Origin: CAYOSF01 sp964406605
Lineage (GTDB): Bacteria; Chloroflexota; Dehalococcoidia; DSTF01; RBG-16-68-14
Direction: 5' to 3'
Length of the DNA: 64,000 bases
NCBI GenBank assembly: GCA_964406605.1
Contig: CAYOSF010000003.1
Coordinates: 124,001 to 188,000, forward strand
In this document: piece after piece, positions 7,095 through 16,700 of the stretch
Layout of the letters: every line of letters starts with the position of its first letter
Position numbering within the stretch: the first letter of the stretch is position 1
Program-made: the position numbers and the translations under genes
The notes under the pieces: generated by a model
What the model was told of the DNA's origin: nothing
The model's input: only the letters and a program-made list of their open reading frames with translations
Databases searched by the model: none

Positions 7095-7123
7095 TTTATA
7101 CTGCGTTAGAACGCCTGTGTCAA
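7095..7123 (-). promoter_or_regulatory. near-consensus promoter facing the DUF3800 gene
   Basis: On the minus strand: TTGACA (7118-7123), 17-base spacer, TATAAA (7095-7100). The spacer contains an inverted repeat GCGTT-CT-AACGC, operator-like. Predicted transcription starts near 7088 and runs antisense into the end of the DUF3800 gene, through the hairpin TTGGCC/GGCCAA and the hairpin at 7024-7047. No coding frame of note follows on that strand. Confidence 0.55.
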
Positions 7124-7382
7124 CTATACAATTGGGCCATTCATGGCGAAATCCGCGTGTGGGGAAGAAGCACGAGGACAGCTCCGTCTCACTCCATCCG
7201 CTCTCGTTCCGCCATGTTGTGAAGATGCTCGCTCGCATGCCTGCCGAGAAGCCTTCCCGACGTACAAAGTCAGGCGCCTCCGCACGTTTCCCAAAGCGGA
7301 AACCAGGCGCTCCTCCCCGCTGAAGGTCGGCCCCTACGAGGATCGCGATGTAGGTACGAGGGTGCGCCGCCCGACGCGCGCT

Positions 7383-7418
7383 GCTAGAGCGCCATCAGCC
7401 GCTTGCGCTCGGCAGGCG
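7383..7418. repeat. 36-bp direct repeat bounding the DUF3800 islet, right copy
   Basis: Identical to 5633-5668 and overlapping the last codons of the AlkD-like gene. The 7048-7382 stretch before it holds only the antisense promoter and no gene I can support. Confidence 0.93.
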
Positions 7419-8100
7419 GGAACTTCTCGATGGCGTAGCGGAAGGCGGTTCGCGGCATCCGGCCGACCTCTTGCTCCAGGAAGGCGGTCACCTCGGTTGG
7501 ATGCTCCTTGGCCGCCTCCCGCAGCAACCAGCCGAAGCCCTTCTGCACCAGGTCGTCCTGGTCTTCCATCAGCGATGTCGCGATCCGGAAGGCATCGTCC
7601 AGGTACAGCCCTCGCCTCGCGGGCACGATGAGGCTGACGGCGGAGCCCCGTCGCAGCCAGCGGTTGTCCGAGAGGGTCCACGCAGCCGGACGCTCCACGA
7701 GCTTGGGAAGCTCGATCAGGATGTCTCCGATCAGGTGCGCGCAGAGGTCGTCGCAGTGGGCCCAGTTGCCGACGTGGGTGCCCAACCAGCGCCCGTAGGT
7801 GTCGAAGAGCGCCTCGGACGGCGACAGGCGCAGGCACCGCACGATCTCCAGGCCGGCGCTGCCCTCCTCGAACCAGCCCGTCGCCAGCAGGCGCTCGCCC
7901 AGGTCCAGCCACTGGTCGGGACTCAGGTCCTTGCGGTGCTGCCGGTAGAGGTCCCGCCCTATCGCGTGGGACTTGGGCACGCTCAGCCCGTGCGAGCGTA
8001 TTGTGCCCTTGAAGTAGCGCTGCTCGTGCTCCGCCCGGACAGGATCGGCCCCTTCGTCGATCCTTCGCTTGATCTCGGTGATGAGCGTGTCGGGATGCAC
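7384..8100 (-). CDS. AlkD-like DNA alkylation repeat protein
   Basis: 238 residues, the typical size of the HEAT-like-repeat DNA glycosylases AlkC/AlkD, which remove positively charged 3-methyl- and 7-methylpurines. Family landmarks are GNWAHCDDL with the conserved Asp after Trp, NRWLRRGSAVSLI with the DNA-backbone Arg, and the C-terminal QKGFGWLLREAAKEHP with MPRTAFRYAIEKFP. Start is GTG at 8100, only three bases after the thiO stop, so it is the last gene of the thiamine operon although nothing links it to thiamine. Its 3' end is the sequence duplicated 1.75 kb away. Activity is inferred from the family only. Confidence 0.8.
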   Translation of the reverse strand: MHPDTLITEIKRRIDEGADPVRAEHEQRYFKGTIRSHGLSVPKSHAIGRDLYRQHRKDLSPDQWLDLGERLLATGWFEEGSAGLEIVRCLRLSPSEALFDTYGRWLGTHVGNWAHCDDLCAHLIGDILIELPKLVERPAAWTLSDNRWLRRGSAVSLIVPARRGLYLDDAFRIATSLMEDQDDLVQKGFGWLLREAAKEHPTEVTAFLEQEVGRMPRTAFRYAIEKFPPAERKRLMAL

Positions 8101-8103
8101 GTG

Positions 8104-9201
8104 CTATCCGAATCGCGCCGGGCTGAAGGGCACCAGCGCCTCGCCTTCTCCGCCCTCAGCGATGGCCTGGGCGACGAGCTGTCCCGTGATGGGCGCGAGG
8201 AGGATGCCGTTCCGGAAGTGGCCGGTCGCCACCGTTACGTTCTCCCAGCCCGGCAGCGGGCCGATGATCGGCAGGCCGTCCGGCGAGCCGGGCCGGAGGC
8301 CGGCCCAGGTGAACTGATCGCCCGCGTAGCGAAGCTGCGGCACCAGCTCGACGGCCGCCCGGCGCACCTGCGCCAGGCCGCGGGTCGTCGTGCGGATGCG
8401 GAAGCCCACGTCCTCGACCGTTGACCCGGCGAAGACCAGGCCGTTGGCGCGCGGCGTCAGGTAGCCCCGCGAGCCCCAGACCACGGAGCGAATAGGGGTG
8501 ACCATGCCGCCCAGCGCGATCATCTGGCCTCGCATCGGCCTGGTCGGCACATCGACGCCCAGCTTGCGGGCCAGCAGCCGCGTCCAGGGCCCGGCCGCCA
8601 GCACCAGCCGGTCGCAGGGGAACTCTCCCCGGGGTGTCCGCACGGCCGTCAGGCGGCCATCGGCACTGCGGAAGCCCAGGACCGGAGCGTTTTCGATGAT
8701 GCGGGCGCCCCGCTGCCTCGCGGCGCGCGAGACTGCCAGCGCAAACATCTGATTGCTGACCCGGCCCTCCTCCGGGCAGAGGAGCCCGCCCGCGACCTTT
8801 GGGCTGAGACGCGGTTCGACCTCCCGCACCATCTCGGCGTCGAGCTCGTTGATCTCCATACCAAGCTCGTCCCGGTAGCGGAGCCCGGAGCGCAGTTCCG
8901 TCATCTCGTCTTCGTCCAGGGCGACGCGCAACACGCCGTTGATGGCGAACTCCACATCGACGTCCGGCATCTCCTCCCGGAGGCGCTCCACCCATTCGGG
9001 GTAAAGGCGCAGGCTGGCCAGGCCGAGACGCACCAGAGCGTTCGGACGCTGGAACTCGGCCAGCGGGGCCAGGACGCCCGCGGCGGCGTTGGTCGCGGCC
9101 ATGCCGACGCGCCGGCTGTCGAGCACGAGGCTGGACACGCCACGGCGCGCCAGCTCGTACGCGATGGCGCAGCCGATGATGCCCGCTCCGGCGATGATCA
9201 C
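8104..9201 (-). CDS. thiO: glycine oxidase ThiO
   Basis: 365 residues. ThiO is a FAD-dependent oxidase that converts glycine to the imine used as the glycine-derived unit of the thiazole ring in aerobic organisms. The FAD-binding GxGxxG is at the very start (GAGIIGCAIAYELARRG) and the C-terminal FAD motif is GHFRNGILLAPITG. The GTG start overlaps the thiS stop codon in GTGA and is preceded by AGGGAG. It lies downstream of tenI-thiS within the operon, an order similar to Bacillus tenI-thiO-thiS-thiG. No thiH or thiF is visible in the window. Confidence 0.9.
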   Translation of the reverse strand: MIIAGAGIIGCAIAYELARRGVSSLVLDSRRVGMAATNAAAGVLAPLAEFQRPNALVRLGLASLRLYPEWVERLREEMPDVDVEFAINGVLRVALDEDEMTELRSGLRYRDELGMEINELDAEMVREVEPRLSPKVAGGLLCPEEGRVSNQMFALAVSRAARQRGARIIENAPVLGFRSADGRLTAVRTPRGEFPCDRLVLAAGPWTRLLARKLGVDVPTRPMRGQMIALGGMVTPIRSVVWGSRGYLTPRANGLVFAGSTVEDVGFRIRTTTRGLAQVRRAAVELVPQLRYAGDQFTWAGLRPGSPDGLPIIGPLPGWENVTVATGHFRNGILLAPITGQLVAQAIAEGGEGEALVPFSPARFG

Positions 9202-9464
9202 GTCCGCTCCCTTGCGCCCGCCCGCCCGCTTCCCGCCTGCCTGCCGGTCTCGCGTTCGGGGGCGCCGCCGCCCACCATGCGGACGATCTCGACGACGTCC
9301 CCCTCCCGGACCACGGCGCCCTCGTATTGGGTCTTGGGGATCACCTCGCCGTTGACGGCGACCGCGACGAGGCGCGGATCGACGTCCAGCGAGCGGAGGA
9401 GGTCCGGCAAAGCGGTCTCGGCCTCCAGCTCTCGCGGCTTGCCGTTGATGGTGAGGGAGATCAT
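9198..9464 (-). CDS. thiS: sulfur carrier ThiS with C-terminal extension
   Basis: 88 residues instead of about 66. Residues 1-67 form a normal ubiquitin-like ThiS: MISLTINGKPRELE, then VAVAVNGEVIPK, then EGDVVEIVRMVGGG. In most species the protein ends at the Gly-Gly that is adenylated by ThiF and converted to thiocarboxylate. Here 21 more residues (APERETGRQAG and so on) follow before the stop that overlaps thiO. Either the tail is cleaved off before use, as for some other sulfur carriers, or the stop was lost. It sits six bases after tenI and is translationally coupled to thiO. Confidence 0.88.
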   Translation of the reverse strand: MISLTINGKPRELEAETALPDLLRSLDVDPRLVAVAVNGEVIPKTQYEGAVVREGDVVEIVRMVGGGAPERETGRQAGSGRAGARERT

Positions 9465-9470
9465 CTTCGG

Positions 9471-10124
9471 TCAGCGGCTCCGGGCCGCCTCCAGCGCCCG
9501 GCTCAGGCGGCAGGCCGCCTGCTTCGGGTCGTCCGCGTCCATGATCGCTCCGATGATGGCGACCCCGCCGGCGCCGGCCTCGATGACGCCGGCGGCATTC
9601 TCGACGGTGATGCCGCCGATGGCGACCACCGGCGTCCGAACGGCTCGTGCCACGGCACCGATCAGCTCAACGCCCGCCGGCTCGGCGCCCGGCTTCGATG
9701 CCGTCTCGAAGATCGTGCCGATCTCCACGAAGTCGGCCCCCTCGGCTTCGGCCCGCACGGCAGCATCCACGCTGTGGACGGATCGGCCCACAATGAAGCT
9801 GTCGCCCACGATATCCCGGACCGCCTTGCCGGGCAGGCTGCGTTCCGGCAGGTGCACGCCGTCCGCCCCGGCCGCCAGCGCCACGTCGGCTCGCTCGTTC
9901 ACCAGCAGCAGCGCCCTGCCCCCCAGGGCGGCGCGAAGGCTCGCCGCCAGGTCGTACAGGTCGCCGCTGGGCAGGTCCTTTTCTCGCAGTTGCACGACGT
10001 TCGCTCCACCCGCAGCCGCCTGCGACGCCACGTCCTCCAGGCTCCGGCCCCGCAGCCGGCTGCGGTCGGTGACCAGCATGAGGCAGGGGCTGGGCCAGCG
10101 GCGCATCCGGTCAGGCGCGGCCAC
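9471..10124 (-). CDS. tenI: thiazole tautomerase TenI (ThiE paralogue)
   Basis: 217 residues with the ThiE/TenI barrel fold. It should isomerise the thiazole carboxylate made by ThiG rather than couple thiazole and pyrimidine. The evidence is at the active site: LLVNERADVAL in place of the ThiE Asn-Asp, GVHLPERSLP without the metal-binding Asp, GRSVHS with the TenI catalytic-type His, and GTIFETASKPG resembling the TenI loop instead of the ThiE TPTK-type loop. Position next to thiG, thiS and thiO agrees. An authentic thiE is at 3169. A residual ThiE activity cannot be excluded. Spacing to thiG is five bases. Confidence 0.8.
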   Translation of the reverse strand: MAAPDRMRRWPSPCLMLVTDRSRLRGRSLEDVASQAAAGGANVVQLREKDLPSGDLYDLAASLRAALGGRALLLVNERADVALAAGADGVHLPERSLPGKAVRDIVGDSFIVGRSVHSVDAAVRAEAEGADFVEIGTIFETASKPGAEPAGVELIGAVARAVRTPVVAIGGITVENAAGVIEAGAGGVAIIGAIMDADDPKQAACRLSRALEAARSR

Positions 10125-10129
10125 GGCGG

Positions 10130-10930
10130 CTAGGACACCGGCTCACGCTTCGGCGGCAGTGTGGCCACGCCCTCGACGGGGCTGCTGGCCGAGGCGTAGG
10201 CCTTCTTGGGGATGCGTCCGGCTAGATACGCCTTGCGTCCGGCCTCCACGCCCAGCTTGATCGCCTCCGCCATCAGCGGCGGGTCGTGGGCCAGGGCAAT
10301 GGCCGTGTTGACCAGCACCGCGTCGGCGCCCACCTCCAGGGCCAGCGCCGCATCCGACGGCGCGCCGAGGCCCGCATCGACAACGACGGGCACGTTCGCC
10401 CCTTCGATGATGATCTTGATCTCCTCGAGCGTGAGGATCCCCTGGCCGGAGCCGATGGCGGAGCCCAGCGGCATGGCCGTCGCGCATCCCACCTCCTCCA
10501 GTTTGCGGGCCATGATCGGGTCGGCGTGGATGTACGGGAGGACGACGAAGCCCTCGTCGAGCAGGACCCGGGCCGCCTCCAGCGTCCCGATGGGGTCGGG
10601 CAGCAGGTACTTCGGGTCCGGTATCACCTCCAGCTTCACCCAGTCCGAGCCGGTCACCTCCCGCCCGAGGCGGGCGGTGAAGAGCGCTTCCTCCACTGTC
10701 TTGGAGCCGGCCGTGTTGGGCAGGATCGTGTAGCGGGACCAATCGATGTAGTCCAGCTCCGTCTGCTTCTTGGGATCATCCAGGTCCAATCGCCGGATCG
10801 CCACGGTCACGATCTCGGTGCCCGAGGCGTCAAGCGCGGCCTTGCAGACCTCAGGGCTGGAGTACTTGCCCGTCCCCAGGATCAGCCGCGAACGGAACCG
10901 CTTGCCGGCGATAATCAGGTCATCTTCCAT
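10130..10930 (-). CDS. thiG: thiazole synthase ThiG
   Basis: 266 residues. ThiG builds the thiazole phosphate carboxylate from deoxyxylulose phosphate, glycine imine and ThiS thiocarboxylate in the cytosol. It begins DDLIIAGKRFRSRLILGTGKY, carries DWVKLEVIPDPKYLLPD with the Schiff-base Lys, MPLGSAIGSGQG for phosphate binding, and VVVDAGLGAPSDAALALEVGADAVLVNTAIA. The C-terminal 12 residues after ASSPVEGV are variable. It follows the small membrane protein and precedes tenI in the riboswitch-controlled operon. Confidence 0.95.
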   Translation of the reverse strand: MEDDLIIAGKRFRSRLILGTGKYSSPEVCKAALDASGTEIVTVAIRRLDLDDPKKQTELDYIDWSRYTILPNTAGSKTVEEALFTARLGREVTGSDWVKLEVIPDPKYLLPDPIGTLEAARVLLDEGFVVLPYIHADPIMARKLEEVGCATAMPLGSAIGSGQGILTLEEIKIIIEGANVPVVVDAGLGAPSDAALALEVGADAVLVNTAIALAHDPPLMAEAIKLGVEAGRKAYLAGRIPKKAYASASSPVEGVATLPPKREPVS

Positions 10931-10953
10931 GGTGTCGCTCCATCATCCTTCCA

Positions 10954-11190
10954 TCAGTGGTCGCCCGGCGGTTCGGTCCGCCTCGACAGCCAGGGCGCCG
11001 CGGCTGCCAGGCCAACCGTCATCAAGGCGGCGATGCCGGCCACCGCGGCGATCGGTGGGTCGTCGGCCAGAACGGCCACCAGCGCTATCACGGCGAAGCC
11101 CATCGCCATTACCACGTACAGCCAGCGCGCCCGGCGGGGCGTCCGCCAGGTTTCGGTCCACCAGCGCCAGAAGCGGGTGAAGGCGGACAT
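10954..11190 (-). CDS. small two-helix membrane protein, unknown
   Basis: 78 residues. After a Trp- and Arg-rich start (FWRWWTETWRTPRRARW) come two hydrophobic helices, around residues 23-41 and 47-66, and a short polar end. The start ATG directly abuts the thiC stop (TGAATG), so translation is coupled. Its presence between thiC and thiG suggests a role tied to thiamine synthesis or uptake, but it is too short for a known transporter. I do not recognise the family. Confidence 0.65.
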   Translation of the reverse strand: MSAFTRFWRWWTETWRTPRRARWLYVVMAMGFAVIALVAVLADDPPIAAVAGIAALMTVGLAAAAPWLSRRTEPPGDH

Positions 11191-12534
<1,344 letters not shown>

Positions 12535-12616
12535 CTCATACCTCCCAGCTCCCGGTCGCCCTTGCGGGACAAGCCTAGCAGCCTCCCGTCCTTTCGGCCA
12601 ACGCTCTCAGGACCCA

Positions 12617-13477
12617 TTAGCCGCGTCCCCCGCTCCCCGGCTCCCATGCCTCCTCGCGCGCCGTCGGCTGCCAGTAGCGGTAGAAGTGGTGGACCGGCCC
12701 GTGGCCGTGTCCCACAGGATAGGCGCCCTGCAACGCCTTGGTGACGTACGCCTTTGCCAGGGCGACGGCTCCTCGCAGGTCTGAGCCCTTGGCCAGGCCG
12801 GCGGCCACGGCGGAGGCGAAGGTGCAGCCTGTGCCGTGCGTGCTGGCCGTCTGCACCCGCGCCGTCGTGAACTCGTGAAACTCCCGGCCGTCGTACAGCA
12901 GGTCGGTCGCCGGGCCGTCGCGATGTCCCCCCTTCATGACGACCGCCGCCGCGCCCATCGCGACGACCTCCCTTGCGCTCTCGCGCACGTCGTCCCACGA
13001 GGTGAGAGCGTGGCCCACCAGCACCTCCGCTTCGGGCAGGTTTGGGGTGAGGACCGTCGCCAGGGGCAGGAGCCGTTCGCGCAGGGCCCGGACGGCGTCC
13101 TCGCGCAGCAGCCGGTCGCCGCTCTTGGCCACCATCACCGGGTCCACCACGAGGTTCCGGAGTCCGTGCTCGGTTGCCTTGGCGGCGACGACCTCTATGA
13201 TCTCCGCCGTGGCGAGCATCCCCGTCTTGACCGCGTCCGCGCCGATGTCGCTCATCACAGCGTCTATCTGGGCGGCGACCAGGTCGGGCGGGAGTTCGAA
13301 GACCTGGGTCACCTGCCTGGTGTTCTGGGCCGTGATGGCCGTGATCGCCGACGCCCCGTACACGCCCAGGGCGGAGAACGTCTTCAGATCGGCCTGGATG
13401 CCCGCACCGCCGCCGGAGTCGGAGCCGGCGACAGTCAGGGCGACGGGCACGTGGGCGTTTGCTCGCGGGTCGCTCAT
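12617..13477 (-). CDS. thiD: HMP/HMP-P kinase ThiD
   Basis: 286 residues. ThiD phosphorylates HMP and HMP phosphate to the pyrophosphate used by ThiE. Family features: ALTVAGSDSGGGAGIQADLKTF at the substrate site (split here by length), DAVKTGMLA, VVDPVMVAKSG, LTPNLPEAEVL and the ribokinase-type catalytic motif STHGTGCTFASAVAA. A longer open frame reaches 13639, but it would run through the riboswitch; the ATG at 13477 aligns with the family start. It is the first gene after the TPP riboswitch and its terminator hairpin. Confidence 0.93.
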   Translation of the reverse strand: MSDPRANAHVPVALTVAGSDSGGGAGIQADLKTFSALGVYGASAITAITAQNTRQVTQVFELPPDLVAAQIDAVMSDIGADAVKTGMLATAEIIEVVAAKATEHGLRNLVVDPVMVAKSGDRLLREDAVRALRERLLPLATVLTPNLPEAEVLVGHALTSWDDVRESAREVVAMGAAAVVMKGGHRDGPATDLLYDGREFHEFTTARVQTASTHGTGCTFASAVAAGLAKGSDLRGAVALAKAYVTKALQGAYPVGHGHGPVHHFYRYWQPTAREEAWEPGSGGRG

Positions 13478-13520
13478 TGAGCTTGCGTTCTCGGCGCCCG
13501 GCCGGCTCCTGCAACAGGAA

Positions 13521-13544
13521 ACGCCGCCGGGCTGCCGGCGGCGT
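13521..13544 (-). terminator. expression-platform hairpin of the TPP riboswitch
   Basis: ACGCCGCCGG pairs perfectly with CCGGCGGCGT around four bases, just downstream of the aptamer on the minus strand and before thiD. It is followed by TTTCCTGTT, a weak U-tract. It most likely ends transcription when TPP is bound. Confidence 0.65.
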
Positions 13545-13564
13545 GAGATTCGTTCCGTCCCTTC

Positions 13565-13655
13565 GCTGGCATTACCCAGATCAGGTCTTGCGGTCGCCCC
13601 GAGGTGGTCGGAGCCTCTCAGCCGGGCCCTCCCCATCAAGGCGGGGATTCCCAGC
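13565..13655 (-). promoter_or_regulatory. TPP (THI-box) riboswitch
   Basis: On the minus strand the conserved blocks are in order: GGGGA near the 5' side, CTGAGA (13616-13621), and ACCTGATCTGGGTAATGCC (within 13570-13588), closed by P1 pairing GCTGG (13651-13655) with CCAGC (13565-13569). These are the defining sequences of the thiamine pyrophosphate aptamer. It precedes thiD and therefore the whole thiD-thiC-orf-thiG-tenI-thiS-thiO-alkD operon. Confidence 0.96.
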
Positions 13656-13681
13656 TCCCGCAGTTATTCGATTCTAGTTGT

Positions 13682-13711
13682 ACTGTATGAGAGGAGGAGG
13701 GGTGGCGTCAA
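13682..13711 (-). promoter_or_regulatory. promoter of the thiamine operon
   Basis: TTGACG (13706-13711), 18-base spacer, TACAGT (13682-13687) on the minus strand, placing transcription start near 13675, about 20 bases before the riboswitch aptamer. Confidence 0.5.
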
Positions 13712-13774
13712 GGCGAGTGTCCGCGACGGGGCGGCTCAGCCTGTCGCTGGGCGCAATGCGGGGGCGAGCCCTCG

Positions 13775-16700
13775 CTACGGCCCGGTCGAGACCAGGGGTA
13801 CGTCCTCCACCACCTCGTAGATCCGAGTCTGGCCGGCCTGGAAGACGAGCTTGAGCATCCCGCCCAGACCGGATTCCAGCTTGGCGATACCCTCCTCGGA
13901 GAAGTAGAGACGTTCCAGCGCGCCGACGATCACATAGCGCACGTCGTATCTCTTGATCGTGCGCTGCGCCTCGCGCGTGTCCGTGGTGTTGTAGAAGAGC
14001 TCTACTTCCGCGAGACGGGCTTTCACCACGTCGACGAACATGGCCCGCTGCTGCTCCTCATGCCAGCCCCAGGCGGCCACCGCTGGCAGGCCGGTGTTGA
14101 TCGAGAACCGGCTTCCCCAGCGGTAGTTGGGCGTGATGCCTTCGATGATGGCGGGCGAGCCCTGGACGTTGTGCCGCAGCCACTGGATCGCGACGTAGTC
14201 GTCCGCCAGGTTGAGGTCCACGCCCTGATCCCCGTACACAGCTCCCTGCATGTAGGCCAGACCGTTGTCCGTGCGGGGCCTTATGGCGGTCTCGTTCGTG
14301 AAGCGGTCTTGCACGCGTTGCGGCGTGGCAAAGACAGGATAGACCAGGGCGGTGAGTACGAAGCCCACGACACACACGGCAAAGGCCGGTATGATGGCGT
14401 CGGCGAGACGTAGCCGGAGTGTCGGGACCCGCAGCGGCACGCGCGGCCGGACCACGTCCAGAACGTACCAGGTCCCGAAGGCGGCGGCCACCGCCAGCAG
14501 GATCCAGATGTGCAGGTAGAACTTGAACACCGTGTTCATGCGCTGGATGTCGGGGTTCAGAACGGCTACCTCCACGCCGGCGCTCAGGATGAGGGCCATC
14601 GCCAACATGCTGAGCACGAACAGCCGAACCGGGCCGTCGTGCCGCATCCGGCGCAGGCCGAACCAGGCGAGCAGAGCCAGGAGCGCGAGGCCGCCGAGGG
14701 CGAATGCGACCACCGGCGTCGCGAAGCTCTGCCCCGCCGCGTCGGTGGAGCCTTTGACCGGCGACGGCCCCGGCAGCGGCCCCAGGATGCCCGCTCCCAT
14801 GTCGCGCAGGAAGTCGAGGCCGGAGAGGCCGGTCACCGTGAGCGGGAGCGGCGTCCGGTCGAGCACCCATCCGATGGTGCCGACCACGACTGCTGCCACG
14901 ACCATGAGCGTGAAGAAGGCTGCCGTCAGCATGGCCAGGAGGTTCCCTCCATCGAGGCGACGCGCGCTGCGGACTGTCAGGAAGGCGAGGAAGCCACCGG
15001 TCAGGAACAGGAATACGCCGAAATGACTCAGGTACTGATGGAATGGCGTGGTCTCCCTGTTCGGCATCTCCTGGAAGCCGGTGGCGGGTAGCTCGTAGTT
15101 TGCCTGGAACGGCAGGAAGAAGATCACGGAGAGCGCGACCAGCACGATCGCCTTCAATGCCGCCCTTCCGAGCATGGGGAGGCTGAAGCGGCCTTCTCCC
15201 GCGCGCTCGGCGATCACGATGGCGACGACACCCATGATCATGAACGGCGGGTAGTCCCAGGAGTTGATCCAGCGAAGCGCGCCGATGACCAGCGCCAGCA
15301 CGGCCACCAGTCCCCATCCGGCCCAGCGCCGGAACACATCGCTCTCGCGCAGGAGCCGGGTGCTGTGGAGCACCACCGCCGCTCCCACCGCCAGGGACGT
15401 GACTGCGAAGGGGATCGCCATCATGTGGGCGTGCAGATCCGCGAAGAGGAAGCTGAAATAGGGGAACTCCGTGATGGCGTTGGTCGGCGGCATCATCCGG
15501 CTGGACGCCCAGTACCAGTCCGTGGGCAGGTTCAGGTCCGCGCCGTCGAAGAGGGCGGCCTTCATGCCGCCCAAGGCTGCCACCGCACCGCCCAACACGG
15601 GTGTGTCGGTGTGCCAGGGGGAGATGGCCGACAAATTGTCGACCAGTTGTCTGGCCCCGCCGAGGTTGCCCACGATCGCCACCAGCAGGACGGCGCCCAG
15701 CCCGGCAATGACGGGCCCGGACGGCGCGATGCGCCCGCCCCGGGGCCGCCGGCGCACGAAGCGCCGGGTCGCCTCGGCCAGGTTGAAGACCAGCGAGTAG
15801 GTGGCGGCCACCGTCAGCGCGAAGAACAGCGGCACCGCCAGGTTGTAGGCCACCTCCGGCAGGATGCCGGTGAACTTGGTCAACGTCGCCGTGAGGAACT
15901 GCCCGAAGTAGTAGTAGTTCAGGTAGCCGCCCGCCAGCCAGGGGTCGTACGGCGGCAGCGTTGTGCTGCGGATGATGGCGTTCAGGTACGCGAAGTCCAT
16001 CGGCTTCTCGCCGCCGCGCCCCGGGTGCCACAGGTCGGGGTCGTTGAGGCGGATGATGTAGAAGGCGACGAACGCGCCCAAGAACAGCGCCTCCCACAGC
16101 AGGATGGACCGCCAGTGCTGCCGGACGAAGTCCCGCAGGTCGTTCCGGGTCAGGTAGGCGACGCCGCCGCCCACCAGCAGCATCAGCACCAGCATCAGCG
16201 CGATGGCGACTCGGCTGAAGTCGAAGACGCCCACGCTGGCGCCCAGCCACACCAGGTAGCCGAGGGTCAGGAAGCCCAGCGGCTTTGTGAGCAGGTAGCC
16301 CCGGTCCGGGAGGGCGCGGAAGAGCAGCAGGCCCACCGGCAGCGCCGCCAACGAGATCACTTCGATGACGAAGAGCCAGGTCCACAACGGAATGCGGTTG
16401 GGGATGCTGTCCTCGTTGAAGATGCTCGTGAACGTCCCGCCTTCGCGCTGCGTCTCCAGGTCGTCCGGGCGCAACATGAGGGCGTTGCGCCCGGCCTCCT
16501 CGGGACTGAGGTCGAGCGAATCCACGAAGGCGTTGGCGCCCAGCACCTCCACCGCTCGGTCGTGGCTGTACTCCGCCGTCTTCTTGAAGATATGGACGGG
16601 CGGATGATCGTACACCGTCCACGCCTCCTCGGCGCCGCTATCGGGTATCTCGATTCCGAAGATGGTCGGGTAGGAGGTGAACTCCTTCTCCAGCTCGAAG

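Larger units (their letters stand above)
5633..7418. mobile_element. 1.75 kb DUF3800 islet bounded by 36-bp direct repeats
   Basis: Seen: perfect 36-bp repeats at 5633 and 7383, with 1,714 bases between. The inside is visibly less GC-rich than the flanks and holds palindromic repeats, promoters, a candidate RNA, a 40-codon basic gene and a DUF3800 gene. Removing one repeat and the interior restores a tight convergent junction between the ABC permease and the AlkD-like gene. No integrase or transposase is encoded inside, so it would need recombinase in trans or have arisen by another route. The mechanism is inference; the repeats are direct observation. Confidence 0.65.

Noticed and set aside
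7143..7631. 162-codon plus-strand frame in and after the islet
   Set aside because: It runs across the right repeat and antisense through the AlkD-like gene; composition is that of a shadow frame.
13478..13639. N-terminal extension of ThiD
   Set aside because: It would translate the TPP riboswitch and terminator; homology begins at the ATG at 13477.
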